DNA from: an uncultured bacterium
Lineage (GTDB): Bacteria > Actinomycetota > Coriobacteriia > Coriobacteriales > Atopobiaceae
Direction: 5' to 3'
DNA length: 44,447 nucleotides
NCBI GenBank assembly: GCA_905214865.1
Contig: CAJMNO010000021.1
Coordinates: 1-44,447, forward strand
A program made the translations under genes and the position numbers. Below the pieces are notes generated by a model, which saw only the letters and a list, made by a program, of their open reading frames with translations, was not told the origin of the DNA and ran no database searches. Position 1 is the stretch's first letter, and each line of letters begins with the position of its first letter. Of the stretch, positions 44,422 to 44,447 are shown in pieces.

Positions 44422-44447
44422 GTTGGTCGCGACCAGGGGCACCAGCC

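Larger units (their letters stand above)
43584..44447. other. Gene-free stretch with repeats
   Basis: 864 bp without a believable gene. Contains hairpin pair C (43750-43859), two copies of a ~57-bp repeat (from 43630 and 44090) and three 48-nt palindromes (44198-44421). The window ends inside it. Confidence 0.6.

Overview
The window comes from a high-GC, anaerobic, host-associated bacterium, most likely a Coriobacteriia (Olsenella/Atopobium/Collinsella-like) actinobacterium. This is inferred from GC-rich codon use, Gly-radical anaerobic metabolism, strong GGAGG-type ribosome binding sites, Tat/lipoprotein and Bce-type modules, and frequent GTG/TTG starts. No rRNA or tRNA gene was seen, so the taxonomic call is an inference.

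Layout. 1-1.57 kb: no convincing gene, but several palindromic repeats. 1.57-6.0 kb: nrdG, an amino-acid ABC permease and its lipoprotein (minus strand), an MBL-fold hydrolase (plus) and a GldA-type dehydrogenase (minus). 6.46-10.9 kb: carA-carB. 10.9-12.75 kb: a 1.8-kb gene-free stretch full of 48-nt palindromes, ending in an AT-rich regulatory region. 12.75-32.26 kb: one long plus-strand bacterial microcompartment (BMC) locus. 32.7-37.5 kb: a minus-strand Bce-like module (response regulator, histidine kinase, ABC ATPase, 10-TM permease). 38.0-40.25 kb: nrdD with two NrdR-like boxes. 40.6-43.6 kb: HAD phosphatase, nitroreductase, a small membrane protein and a membrane-anchored TIKI/ChaN-like protein. 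43.6-44.4 kb: gene-free, again with palindromes.

The BMC locus is a choline-degrading glycyl-radical microcompartment (type I cut, GRM1-like). CutC carries every residue I know from Desulfovibrio alaskensis CutC at a constant +1 offset (Y209, D217, F396, C490, E492, T503, Y507, G822). CutD activates it. Choline is cleaved to trimethylamine plus acetaldehyde; CutF (CoA-acylating) and PduL take acetaldehyde to acetyl-phosphate, and CutO reduces it to ethanol to recycle NADH. The shell is six BMC-H genes, one BMC variant, one BMC-P and two permuted EutS/CutR-type proteins; no tandem BMC-T gene is present. Accessory genes are a DMT-type transporter, a pseudo-aldehyde dehydrogenase, EutT-like, EutJ-like and EutP-like proteins, a TPR/DUF4037/DUF4125 trio and a MerR-GyrI regulator.

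The most unusual signals are: (i) a family of imperfect 48-nt palindromes of invariant length whose centre-to-centre distances repeat (72, 104, 115 bp) in separate loci; (ii) a second family of paired ~48-nt hairpins; (iii) a shell gene with a Lys/Ala/Pro-rich tail and a perfect internal Shine-Dalgarno plus ATG that would give long and short shell proteins; and (iv) an aldehyde dehydrogenase homologue that has lost both its catalytic Cys and its cofactor-binding Gly-Gly motif.
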